A stretch of 64,000 nt of DNA, taken from Synechococcus sp. PCC 7336. Its GTDB lineage: Bacteria; Cyanobacteriota; Cyanobacteriia; Thermostichales; PCC-7336. The position numbers and the translations under genes are program-made. The DNA lies in the NCBI RefSeq assembly GCF_000332275.1, contig NZ_CM001776.1, positions 930,001 through 994,000 of the forward strand, in the 5' to 3' direction. A model generated the notes under the pieces. The model was not told where the DNA came from. It did not search any database and saw only the letters and a program-made list of their open reading frames with translations. Within the stretch, counting starts at the first letter, position 1, and every line of letters begins with the position of its first letter. Shown in pieces: positions 6,114 through 14,037 of this stretch.

Positions 6114-7331
6114 ATGCCATCCTTTACTAAGAAAGCAGAACGGGCAGGGCAGTGGGTGTGGCAGGGCAGTGGTGAAACTTCTTATGAGGCCTTTATTCCT
6201 GCGCCTTTACCACCTGTTCCAGCAATTACGGTAGACTCAGCGCTTCAGCGACAGCTTGAAGCTGCCGGGTTGGCCTTAGGGCGACTTGATGGGATTGGGC
6301 GACTACTACCAGGGCCAGAAGAACTTCTATACAGTTACATCCGGAAGGAAGCTGTGCTGTCAAGCCAGATTGAGGGAACTCAGTCATCCATTGCTGATTT
6401 GCTTCTGCATGAGAATCAGTCAATGCCGGGAGTTGTATTGGAAGATGTTCAAGAGGTTTCCAATTACATCGGTGCATTGGGCTATGGCATTGATCGCCTT
6501 TCGACGCTGCCGCTCAGCTTACGCCTGATTCGCGAGTCTCATGAACGACTTGTCCGTGGCACTCGTGGCGATCGAAAGGCACCTGGAGAGTTCAGACGTT
6601 CCCAGAACTGGATTGGGGGAAGTAAACCCAGTGATGCCATGTTTGTGCCACCTCCCCCCCATGAGTTACCAGACATACTCAGTGCGTTCGAAAAATTTCT
6701 CCATTCTACGGAGTATCCTGTTTTGCTCAAGGTAGGGCTTGCACACGCGCAATTTGAGACAATTCACCCCTTTCTTGACGGCAATGGTCGAGTAGGTCGT
6801 ATGCTCATAGCACTTATGCTTGTTGCAGAAGGAGTATTGGAAAGGCCGTGGCTTTATGTGAGCCTTCATTTTAAAAAGCACCGTGACAAGTATTATAGTC
6901 TTCTTCAAGACGTAAGAACCCAAGGAAATTGGGAAGAGTGGCTTGTATTTTTCCTTGAAGGTGTTACCGTCACTGCCAATCAAGCTACAGATAAGATCCG
7001 TGCTCTAATGGCCCTCTTTGAGCGAGATCGGAAAGTAGTAGAGCAGTCGCGGAAAGGCTCGATTTACCAGTCAGTTGCAGTGCAGTCAAACTTGACAGTC
7101 TACGATTACTTAAAGAAAAGGATCGCAATCCGGATTCCTGAAACTGCAGAAGCCTGTGGAACAACGAAGCCAACTGTTAAACGTGCTATCGACGATCTTC
7201 AAAAACTTGGTATCGTGACCGAGGCAACAGGTAAACCCAGGAATAAAGTGTATATCTATACAGAGTACCTAGATATTTTGAATCAGGATGACGGCACCTC
7301 TAAACTATCGAATGAACGCAGTAATGAGTGA
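6114..7331 (+). CDS. Fic-family AMPylase-like protein with C-terminal winged helix
   Basis: A 405-residue protein. Residues 218-229 read HPFLDGNGRVGR, the complete Fic active-site motif HPFx(D/E)GNGRxxR, so adenylyl (or other nucleotidyl) transfer to a hydroxyl side chain is possible. An N-terminal inhibitory helix carries SSQIEG (S83 to E87), the (S/T)xxxE(G/N) motif of class II Fic proteins, which blocks ATP until relieved. Residues about 335-385 form a DNA-binding winged helix (ETAEACGTTKPTVKRAIDDL). The architecture is that of the widespread Fic/DUF4172-like regulators. It sits in its own cassette between attC I and attC J; repeated CTTTACT motifs upstream suggest autoregulation. The target is unknown. 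No defects seen. Confidence 0.9.
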   Translation: MPSFTKKAERAGQWVWQGSGETSYEAFIPAPLPPVPAITVDSALQRQLEAAGLALGRLDGIGRLLPGPEELLYSYIRKEAVLSSQIEGTQSSIADLLLHENQSMPGVVLEDVQEVSNYIGALGYGIDRLSTLPLSLRLIRESHERLVRGTRGDRKAPGEFRRSQNWIGGSKPSDAMFVPPPPHELPDILSAFEKFLHSTEYPVLLKVGLAHAQFETIHPFLDGNGRVGRMLIALMLVAEGVLERPWLYVSLHFKKHRDKYYSLLQDVRTQGNWEEWLVFFLEGVTVTANQATDKIRALMALFERDRKVVEQSRKGSIYQSVAVQSNLTVYDYLKKRIAIRIPETAEACGTTKPTVKRAIDDLQKLGIVTEATGKPRNKVYIYTEYLDILNQDDGTSKLSNERSNE

Positions 7332-7379
7332 GCGAAGCTGATTCATAATTGTCCCGTCTTTTTTTCCACTAAATCAATC

Positions 7380-7463
7380 GCCTAACTCTTGCATGCACCG
7401 GACGGACTAAGAATGTTTCGCTTCGTTTACATCTTCTTCCCGCCGGTGATGCAACCGTTATGC
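7380..7463 (+). other. attC site J (canonical)
   Basis: Left box GCCTAAC (7380-7386), right box GTTATGC (7457-7463). Inner arms TTGCATGCACCGGACGG and CCGCCGGTGATGCAA pair fully apart from an extrahelical G and A. Its sequence is unlike the common family, as expected for an independently captured cassette (Fic). Confidence 0.87.
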
Positions 7464-7496
7464 CGCTGATTGATCGGTGAGAGTGTAAGCGAAAAG

Positions 7497-8219
7497 CTAA
7501 CGATCGGGGTTTGGCAATTTCAAACTTAGCACATGGTATTTTGTTGCTGAAAGTTGCGCAACCATTTCGGCACGAGACGAAACCTCAAGCTTACGGAACA
7601 TTCGCTTCAGAGCTTGCTTCACAGAATTCTCGGTAATCCAAAGTTCAGTCCCAATTTCTGCATTGGTTCGTCCCAAGGCGACTAATTCAGCAATTTGTAA
7701 TTCACGAGGCGTCAAGCAATCTGCCTTGAATGATGGGTGTTGAGATTTTCCTTCGGAAACACTTCGTGAACGCACTGTTGAAACCCAATCAGACAAGTGT
7801 AAACAGACAGCGCTCAAATCGGCTAGATTTTGTGTATTGAAGGCAGGCATTGACTGTTCGCGAGTGAAACCTACAGTCCCAATTAATTGACCACGACTGA
7901 CGATCGGTCCTGCCATCACATGCCAATGATCCGGACGAGGACAGATTAACTTCCAAGCCTTGGGTACCGTCACCAATCTCTCATGGACGGGAGTGTGGCG
8001 TTCTGCGACGTAACGCGCTACTGGATTATGCTCCAGAGACAGGGCAAGGTTGAGAACGGGTTGAAACCTTAGATCTTCCAAAAGTTGGTCGAAGAAAAAT
8101 ATTCCCGATCGCTTGGCAGCAAAGTATTCCCCAAGCTTGGGCGCAAGGCGCGATCGCAAGTTATCTTCATCCGTTGCCCGGTGGATTTCTTCAAATAATG
8201 GGCTCAAGGAAATAGTCAT
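7497..8219 (-). CDS. LuxR-type transcription regulator with GAF-like sensor
   Basis: A 240-residue protein. Residues about 1-150 resemble a GAF-type sensor domain; residues about 165-225 are a LuxR/GerE helix-turn-helix (LTPRELQIAELVALGRTNAE). It has no receiver domain, so it likely responds to a small ligand or redox state. It is divergent from the DJ-1-family gene at 8315 with 95 bp between the starts, and is the obvious regulator of that pair. It is read against the general cassette direction and ends 34 bp past attC J, so it lies inside the same cassette as its presumed targets. Start at ATG 8219. Confidence 0.85.
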   Translation of the reverse strand: MTISLSPLFEEIHRATDEDNLRSRLAPKLGEYFAAKRSGIFFFDQLLEDLRFQPVLNLALSLEHNPVARYVAERHTPVHERLVTVPKAWKLICPRPDHWHVMAGPIVSRGQLIGTVGFTREQSMPAFNTQNLADLSAVCLHLSDWVSTVRSRSVSEGKSQHPSFKADCLTPRELQIAELVALGRTNAEIGTELWITENSVKQALKRMFRKLEVSSRAEMVAQLSATKYHVLSLKLPNPDR

Positions 8220-8314
8220 GGTGAAAAGAGTACCCGATCGAGGACTATGCCGGGCTGATCGCCGCTTCTAGTATAAGAGGAGATTCAATGCAGTCACCCA
8301 AAGGAAATTAATTC

Positions 8315-8992
8315 ATGACCGACCCACAAAAATACGTTATTGGCTTGGTTTTTTATCCTGGCATGACCTCACTGGATATAGTCGGCCCCCATCAAGTTTT
8401 TAGCGCCCTCCCCAATGTCACACTACATCGCATCTGGAAAGCGCTAGACCCCATTGTCTGCGATGACGGATTGTCGATTGTGCCGGATACCACCTTTACA
8501 GATTGCCCACCCCTGGACGTGATTTGTGTCGGCGGCGGTTTAGAACAACAAGCCGTGGGAGACGATCCAGAAGTGCTGGAGTTTTTCCGCAAACAGGGCA
8601 GCACGGCAAAGTTTGTCACTTCTGTGTGTGGCGGATCGGAGTTTCTGGCGAAAGCGGGTCTGCTCAAGGGGTACCGAGCAGCGACCCACTGGGGAATGCG
8701 CCAACAACTCATGACACATCCAGGCGTTGAGGTGGGGACTGAGCGTGTCGTGGTCGATCGCAATCGTATCACGGGTGGCGGTGTGACAGCAGGGATTGAT
8801 TTTGGTTTGACGATCGCGAGCATCCTTTACGATGAGGAAACCGCCAAGATCGTTCAATTATTACTGGAGTACGATCCCGCCCCACCCTTTGATACAGGTT
8901 CTCCCGAAAAAGCAGGCCCTGAAATCGTTAATAAAGCAATGTTATACATGCAGAAACTGTCCAGCTTAAAACTCGCAAAAACAGCAAGCTAA
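8315..8992 (+). CDS. DJ-1/PfpI-family protein, isonitrile hydratase-like
   Basis: A 225-residue cytoplasmic protein of the DJ-1/PfpI (class I glutamine amidotransferase-like) superfamily. VTSVCGGSEF places the nucleophile at C105; SLDIVGPHQVF near the N-terminus supplies the conserved acid (D21). The overall pattern resembles the InhA (cyclohexyl-isocyanide hydratase) branch, in which SVCTG is usual; here it is SVCGG. The exact substrate is unknown. AAGGAAA precedes ATG 8315 at normal spacing. The next gene starts 2 bp after the stop, so the two form an operon, divergent from a LuxR regulator. Confidence 0.85.
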   Translation: MTDPQKYVIGLVFYPGMTSLDIVGPHQVFSALPNVTLHRIWKALDPIVCDDGLSIVPDTTFTDCPPLDVICVGGGLEQQAVGDDPEVLEFFRKQGSTAKFVTSVCGGSEFLAKAGLLKGYRAATHWGMRQQLMTHPGVEVGTERVVVDRNRITGGGVTAGIDFGLTIASILYDEETAKIVQLLLEYDPAPPFDTGSPEKAGPEIVNKAMLYMQKLSSLKLAKTAS

Positions 8993-8994
8993 TC

Positions 8995-9432
8995 ATGATT
9001 ACAGCTTTGGAGAAAGATCGCGATATCACCGTTTCAAATCGGGTAAAGATTAGTTTCTATGTGATTTCCATCGTTTTTAACGTTTGCTTAATTGCTCAGG
9101 TATTAACGGTTGGCGTTGCCTACTTTAGCGATCCTGCCTGGTGGACTATTCATGTGTGGCTCGTGCGAGGGTATGGCGGACTATCGCTGATATTGTTGGC
9201 AGGAGCATTAATGGCTCCATTCTCAAACAGAGTTCGATCGCTTGCTGTCAGTCTACCGGTGCTGCTGGGACTTCAGTTTTGCAGTATCCATCTGAAAACT
9301 TCGCTTCACTTAGAGGTGCTGCATCCTCTCATTGGCTTCACGTTGTTCTATGTTTCTTCAAGCCTCGTACACCGTGTATCGCGTGAGTACATGAAACAGG
9401 GAGGTGAAAAGAGCGCAGCAAAATCGGGATAG
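8995..9432 (+). CDS. DUF6220-like membrane protein, 3' end overlapped by a group II intron
   Basis: A 145-residue protein with four predicted membrane helices (about residues 20-45, 53-75, 83-105 and 108-125), resembling small DUF6220-type proteins. It is cotranscribed with the DJ-1-family gene. The last codons (TCG GGA TAG) lie inside the group II intron whose 3' end I place at 9423, so the original C-terminus and stop have been replaced by intron sequence. The loss is probably small, since the hydrophobic core is complete. No attC follows before the intron, which is unusual for this array. Confidence 0.7.
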   Translation: MITALEKDRDITVSNRVKISFYVISIVFNVCLIAQVLTVGVAYFSDPAWWTIHVWLVRGYGGLSLILLAGALMAPFSNRVRSLAVSLPVLLGLQFCSIHLKTSLHLEVLHPLIGFTLFYVSSSLVHRVSREYMKQGGEKSAAKSG

Positions 9433-11360
9433 GGAGAAGTGTTTAACTCCCCCCTCCCACACCGCCCTGCAAGCGGGTCCGCACAGGGCGGTTCAATATC
9501 GCGGAGCAAACATGAATTGAGGCTATTTCGCATACCCTTGGGCTTTCATCCAAAGGTCGCGAATTGATAGCAATCCCTGCTCTTTTAGCCACTCATTAGT
9601 CATCCCACTGTGCGTCGCCAGCGTTCTTGACAAGCGCCAATAACCTTTACGGCTAAGGCCGGTCAAAATTGCCTGACGCTTAGACGTACCCAACTCCAGA
9701 AGATTACGAATGCGAGTGCGCGCTCGTCGCCACTGTTTCCAGTAGCACATCCGAACCCGCCTCCTCAACCATCCGTCTAACTCTGGAATCGGTTGGTAGT
9801 ATTGCGAGATGCCAAAGTAGCCCATCCATCCTCGCAAGTACTGGTTTAACCGAGTCAGGCGTTCTTCCATTGAGACCCCAACTGCGGGAGGTGAGTCCAC
9901 GCAGTCGATGTTTGAAGTCATCAAAGGCTTTCTGCGACCAATACACCCGCATCCCTCGGAAGCTGAATCCGAGCTCCTCCAATGCTTGGACACTGACCAC
10001 CTGAGATTTCTGCCGATTGACCCGCAGCTTTAACGTTTGGGTCAGATATCGGCTGATACTTGCCATCACTCGCTGACCTGCCCGGATACTTTTGACCAGA
10101 ATGACCAGGTCGTCCATATAGCGGACAAAGCGGTGACCTCGTTTCTCCAGTTCTCGCTCGAGATCGTCCAACAGGATGTTGGCGAGCAAAGGCGATAACG
10201 GAGACCCTTGCGGCGTCCCCAATGCCGTTGCCTGGACGAGGCCGTCCACCATGACGCCTGCCCGCAGGTATCGACCGAGCAGCCGCAGGAGCACTTTGTC
10301 ATGCACCTGCCGCGATACGCGAGCCATCAATACATCGTGCTGCACTGTAGCGAAGAATTTCTCCAAATCCAGGTCAACCGCGATACGATGTCCCGCTTTC
10401 CTGTGGTCTTTTACCTGTGCAATGGCTCCGTGGGCAGAGCGCTTGGGTCGGCTGCCGAAGCTCGATTCCGAAAACTCAGGGTCGAACATCGGCGTTAGCA
10501 CTTGCAAGACAGCTTGCTGGATGAACCGGTCTAGAACACAAGGCACCCCTAGCAATCTGTCTCCTCTGCCTCCCGGCTTGGGGATGACCACCCGGCGCAC
10601 GGGAGCAGGTTGATACGTGCCCTCCAATAGGGATTGGCTGATTGTGGGCCAATGCTTTCGGGCGTAGGCGGGGAAGTCCTCTAAGCTCATCCCGTCACTG
10701 CCGGGTGCGCCTTGGTTGGACTTCACACGCTGCCATGCCTGTCGGACATTGGCGCTCTCCACAACTCGACCCATCAGGTTCAAGCCTAAGGCTGGCTGTA
10801 TGCCGTAACGCCAGTCCGTATCTCCCCCGCTCGGGTTCATTGACACGCCTGAGTTCGTCATGGCTCCTCCTTATGCGACACTGTTCGGTCCTTCACTGCG
10901 ACAGCAGCTACTATGACCTCTGCTGACTTCTGCCCAATGCGGCTGCTGTTGCCAACAGTCGTGCTGTCTGAGTCTCCGTAGGGTCCGGTGGTTTCCCCAT
11001 CTCTTTCGCGATGGACCTCAGTCCGACTCCCATAGATTCCCTGACTGCCCTCGGACAGACCTGCCCGGATAAGAACGTGAACTGTCCCTGCACAACCGCG
11101 CCATTTACCGTGTCCTTTGAACCAGAGGGCTTCGTTGTGTGGTGCCAACTCGCCCCAAGAATCTCGGCCTTCTATGACGTTTCTGTTCGTCGGCTCGCAG
11201 TTTTGCTGCTGGCTTCCTTCAGACATTTCCTCGCGGAAACACCCTTGCCTTAAGCTAGTCGTTGTTGTCTCTCGGCTCCCATGACTTTCGAGCATTTGGA
11301 CTCTGGTTCTCCGACAGGGGACTTTCACCCCATGAGTTCACGCCCATGCCGGGCGTACAC
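9423..11360 (-). mobile_element. Group II intron (probably group IIC), antiparallel to the cassettes
   Basis: On the minus strand the RNA starts GTGTACGCCCGGCATGGG at 11360, a typical group II 5' end, followed by a TGGGGTGAAAGTCCCC element. Domain V lies at about 9460-9494: stem ACCGCCCTG/CAGGGCGGT with CCGC at the triad position, consistent with the CGC triad of group IIC. Domain VI follows and ends CCCGAT at about 9423. Length is about 1.94 kb and it encodes its own maturase. The 5' splice site falls inside attC K, next to where its left box should be. Group IIC-attC introns are known to invade the bottom strand of attC sites, giving exactly this orientation. On the other flank the attC left box is missing, implying a later deletion. 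Confidence 0.8.
9523..10861 (-). pseudogene. ltrA: Group II intron reverse transcriptase/maturase, frameshifted
   Basis: Two overlapping frames together encode one LtrA-type protein of about 430 residues. The first (from ATG 10861) carries the reverse-transcriptase blocks: VVIPKPGGRGDRLLG, ALGTPQGSPLSPLLAN and the catalytic FVRYMDDLVIL. The second, ending at 9523, carries the maturase/X domain (RLNQYLRGWMGYFGI, LRRRVRMCYWKQWRR). The break is in a run of four Gs near 9887, where SRSWG in the first frame should continue as VSMEERL in the second; a net +1 shift (one base gained or two lost) explains it. There is no HNH endonuclease domain, as in group IIC. Recoding or a sequencing error in the G-run cannot be excluded. 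Confidence 0.8.
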
Positions 11361-11443
11361 CACTCGCTGCAACGGATGCTTGGCTAAACTATTGCTCTTC
11401 GTTGAGAGGTTATCTAGCACCGCTAGGCTCAAGGCCGTTATTG
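11361..11443 (+). other. attC site K, interrupted by the intron
   Basis: From CACTCGCTGC (11361) it matches the common attC family: inner arms ACGGATGCT / AGCACCGCT with an extrahelical A, ending GTTATTG (11437-11443). The left box (ACCTAAC) that should precede 11361 is replaced by the intron 5' end. The right box departs from GTTRRRY and reads straight into an aac(3)-I-like coding sequence. Confidence 0.72.
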
Positions 11444-11745
11444 CCCTTGCTGCGTTAAAGCACGGCGAGGTGGTGGGCGGTCTCGCGGCGTACGAACTAC
11501 AAAAATTCGAGCAAGAACGCAGTGAAATCTATATCTACGATTTGGCCGTTTCGGCTGCACACCGTCGTGAAGGTATAGCGACAGCGCTCATTCAGGAGCT
11601 TAAAAGTATTGGCACATAACGAGGGGTCTATGTCATTTTCGTTCAGGCCGATATCGGTGATGAGCCTGCTATTGAGCTATACACTAAACTTGGCGTGCGA
11701 GAAGATGTATTGCACTTCGATATTGTGGTAAATGATGATGGGTGA
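11437..11745 (+). pseudogene. aac(3)-I-like aminoglycoside acetyltransferase remnant
   Basis: The frame [19 protein letters not shown] ... [20 protein letters not shown] matches the GNAT core of AAC(3)-I enzymes, which acetylate the 3-amino group of gentamicin-type aminoglycosides with acetyl-CoA. After a TAA at 11617-11619 the same frame continues with [20 protein letters not shown] and [16 protein letters not shown] to a TGA at 11743. The stop replaces one residue without shifting the frame, so it is a point nonsense change. The first 50 or so residues are missing: attC K is joined directly to the codons for IALAA. Not expected to be functional. No attC follows it. Confidence 0.8.
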
Positions 11746-11903
11746 TTGGTAGCATCTACGCAGATTGACCTTAGTAAAGTGCAATCGTATCGCTATGATA
11801 AAAACCAGAGATCGAGCGCTGCATAATAATACCCATACACGCCAACCACCGAAGGTCGATCGGTTATGATTTAGAGATAGTTTGTGGAGTGACGGGTAAC
11901 GGC

Positions 11904-12392
11904 ATGAATGTTCGAGTAGCGGAATGGGCCGATATCGATACTCTCTTTGAAATCAGAACTAGCGTTGTAGAAAATTATCAATCTCGCGAAGAGATTGCTG
12001 AACTCGGTATTACACCAGAGTCAGTTGCCGAAATGCTAGCAACAGACTGTTGTGCGTGGATTGCTGAGATTGGAGAGCGATCGATTGGTTTCTCAATTGC
12101 CAATGCTACAGAAAAAACGATATTTGGTATATTTGTCCTTCCTGCTTTTGAAGGCCGAGGAGCTGGACGTGCCCTAATGGAAGCAGCTGAAAACTGGTTG
12201 AGATCGAAGGGTATTGAAGAGATTTGGTTGGTTACGGGCAACGATCCCAACTTGAGAGCTTACGGCTTCTATCGCCATCTCGACTGGATTCCAGTAGGTG
12301 TTGAATTTGATGGAGACTTCAAAGGGGAAATGAAATTTGTTAAAAGCCATAGAGCCAAATCATCAGTTCCCTCGGGAGGGATGGTCTTATGA
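11904..12392 (+). CDS. GNAT-family N-acetyltransferase
   Basis: A 162-residue GNAT protein. The acetyl-CoA loop is at FVLPAFEGRGAGRALMEAAE (about residues 76-95, R/Q-x-x-G-x-G/A type), with WLRSKGIEEIWLVTG and YGFYRHLDW completing the fold. The substrate is unknown; the sequence is not specific enough to call an antibiotic resistance enzyme. ATG 11904 is preferred; an in-frame GTG at 11889 would add five residues. It lies just right of the cassette array and no attC-like stem follows it (GTTAGGC at 12438 has no pairing partner), so I treat it as outside the array. The following 12393-12561 shows nothing clear apart from the sigma gene's ribosome site. Confidence 0.8.
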   Translation: MNVRVAEWADIDTLFEIRTSVVENYQSREEIAELGITPESVAEMLATDCCAWIAEIGERSIGFSIANATEKTIFGIFVLPAFEGRGAGRALMEAAENWLRSKGIEEIWLVTGNDPNLRAYGFYRHLDWIPVGVEFDGDFKGEMKFVKSHRAKSSVPSGGMVL

Positions 12393-12561
12393 TTCCAACC
12401 CAACGCCTCATCTCGAGTGCAAACGCATTGCCTGTGGGTTAGGCGAGCGATGGGGCAGAGCAGGCTTCTAGCATCTATGTCAATAGTCACTTCGAATCAA
12501 CTCGCGAACCTTTTCGAGTGACTTGCAGTCGAAAGTAGCGTGTAGGTGAGGAGCAGCCACT

Positions 12562-13125
12562 TTGAGCGCAGCGTCCGACTCAGAACGCCAACTGGTACAA
12601 GCCTGCTTGCAAGGAAATCCCCAAAGCTTTGCGATTCTCTACGATCGCTTTCAGCAGCCAGTTCGCTCCACCCTGTTTCAACTGTGCGGTGCAACGCAGC
12701 TTGACGACTTGGTGCAGGAGGTGTTTCTGCGGGCCTGGAAAGGACTGCCTAAGTTTCGGCACAATGCCAAATTCTCCACTTGGCTGTACCGCATTGCCTG
12801 GAATGTGGCCTCCGATCGCCGCAAGCAATTGGCTCGCACGCGATCGCGAGAGCAATCTGCGCTCCGCGATGTGGCAACCTTCGGGCAAGCCGCTACCCGC
12901 GAGCGAGGGATCGATCGCCTGCACTATCGAGATGTCGTTCAGAAGGGATTGGCTCAACTGAGTCTGGAGCATCGCAGCGTGTTGGTGCTGCACGACTTAG
13001 AGGATGTGCCTCAAAAAGAGGTGGCGGACATTTTGGGCATTCCGGTCGGTACCGTCAAATCTCGCCTGCACCACGCCCGTACCGCCATGAAGCGCTACCT
13101 AGAGCAGCAAGGAGTTGAACTATGA
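12562..13125 (+). CDS. ECF-type RNA polymerase sigma factor
   Basis: A 187-residue sigma-70 family protein with only regions 2 and 4. Region 2 covers about residues 20-90 (DDLVQEVFLRAWKGLPKF, FSTWLYRIAWNVASDRRK); region 4 covers about 125-180 (LEDVPQKEVADILGIPVGTV, KSRLHHAR). The start is TTG 12562, chosen because GAGGAG lies 8-9 bp upstream. The next gene overlaps it by four bases and encodes a small membrane protein that fits an anti-sigma factor, and the third encodes a Spy/CpxP-like periplasmic protein. The trio suggests an envelope- or metal-stress circuit, inferred from organisation only. Confidence 0.88.
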   Translation: MSAASDSERQLVQACLQGNPQSFAILYDRFQQPVRSTLFQLCGATQLDDLVQEVFLRAWKGLPKFRHNAKFSTWLYRIAWNVASDRRKQLARTRSREQSALRDVATFGQAATRERGIDRLHYRDVVQKGLAQLSLEHRSVLVLHDLEDVPQKEVADILGIPVGTVKSRLHHARTAMKRYLEQQGVEL

Positions 13126-13472
13126 CAGTTCCGCCTGACGAGGAGCAAAAGCTAGTTAACTTTCTGCGGCAATATTGCCCCGATCCTCCCCCTGCCGATC
13201 CCGCCCTCAGGGACGAGATCTTGGCACGGGCGGTGCTGCATCCCCATTCGCCTCGCAGCCGCTGGCGGCGCTGGCGATGGGCGATTCCGCCTGTAGTCGC
13301 TGCTGCCATTTTGGCCGGTTGGCTGTGGCCTCGTCCCTCCCTCACCACCGCCGAACTGGAGGAGCTCGAGAACTATCTCATCTCCAGTTGGAGCGCCAGT
13401 ACCACCATCGAAGCCGATCCCTTCGATGACTGGCTGCAAGAGGATGATTCCGCTTTCTTCAACGATCTGTAA
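13122..13472 (+). CDS. Putative membrane-bound anti-sigma factor
   Basis: A 116-residue protein with a short cytoplasmic N-terminus, one membrane helix at about 53-69 (AIPPVVAAAILAGWLW) after a basic RSRWRRWRW stretch, and an acidic periplasmic tail ending DDSAFFNDL. ATG overlaps the sigma gene stop (ATGA, 13122-13125), implying translational coupling. No HCC zinc motif is present, so it is not a ZAS-type anti-sigma. The role is inferred from position and topology; no homologous family is recognised with certainty. Confidence 0.6.
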   Translation: MTVPPDEEQKLVNFLRQYCPDPPPADPALRDEILARAVLHPHSPRSRWRRWRWAIPPVVAAAILAGWLWPRPSLTTAELEELENYLISSWSASTTIEADPFDDWLQEDDSAFFNDL

Positions 13473-13503
13473 TTTTGAACGAACTGTAATTTTGTCTGGA
13501 ACG

Positions 13504-14037
13504 ATGCAAAGACTTCCCCATTCCTCCAAACCTCGATGGCGTCGTCGGGCGGCGATCGCCGTCCTTCTGAGTGCCACTGCCCTCCCGTTCGCAGTCAGTC
13601 CAGCGTCAGTGCGCGCCCAACCCCAGTTCGACGGTGCCCGCATGCCGCTGTTGGAAGAACTCGATCTCGCCCCCGAGCAACGGCAACAAATCCGAGCAAT
13701 TTGGCAGGATGCCCGTGCTGATTTTCTCGATCGCCGAGCGGAACTGCAGGCCGAGCGAGAAACGTTGCAAGGGCTGCTTGCGGGCACGGCTCCCGTGGAA
13801 GATATCCGCCCCCAATTCGATCGCGTTCAAACCCTTCGCCAGGAAATGGCGACGCTCTATTTCGAAAATCTCTTGGCGATTCGCGAACTGCTCACCCCCG
13901 AACAGCGCACTCTGCTGAGCGATCGCCTTTCCCAGCATCGGGGCAGAGATCGGCGGCGGGGAGGAGGCCATCGCAGCTTTGAGGGCGATCGGTTTGGGCA
14001 ACCCCCCGGGCTGCAGGACGATGGCGGTGAGTTTTAA
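13504..14037 (+). CDS. Spy/CpxP-like periplasmic protein (LTxxQ motif)
   Basis: A 177-residue exported protein. An N-terminal signal peptide (basic KPRWRRRAAI, then a hydrophobic stretch, cleavage near VRAQ) is followed by a helical domain with two LTxxQ-type motifs, LDLAPEQRQQI and LLTPEQRTLL, as in Spy, CpxP and ZraP. Such proteins bind unfolded proteins or metals in the periplasm and often feed signals to envelope-stress regulators. The C-terminus is Arg/Gly rich. ATG 13504 is chosen because it places the signal peptide first; the open frame extends upstream to 13426 into the previous gene. Third gene of the sigma operon. Confidence 0.75.
   Translation: MQRLPHSSKPRWRRRAAIAVLLSATALPFAVSPASVRAQPQFDGARMPLLEELDLAPEQRQQIRAIWQDARADFLDRRAELQAERETLQGLLAGTAPVEDIRPQFDRVQTLRQEMATLYFENLLAIRELLTPEQRTLLSDRLSQHRGRDRRRGGGHRSFEGDRFGQPPGLQDDGGEF

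Noticed and set aside
10858-11328. Minus-strand 156-codon frame upstream of the maturase
   Set aside because: It lies wholly in the structured domain I region of the group II intron and has no protein-like features; it is chance open frame in the ribozyme.
11904-12392. GNAT gene as the last integron cassette
   Set aside because: Neither an attC after it nor one directly before it (only the broken aac-like remnant) supports cassette status.
12395-12444. ACCCAAC ... GTTAGGC pair after the GNAT gene as another attC
   Set aside because: The two boxes are under 50 bp apart and the sequences inside them do not pair, so no attC stem can form.
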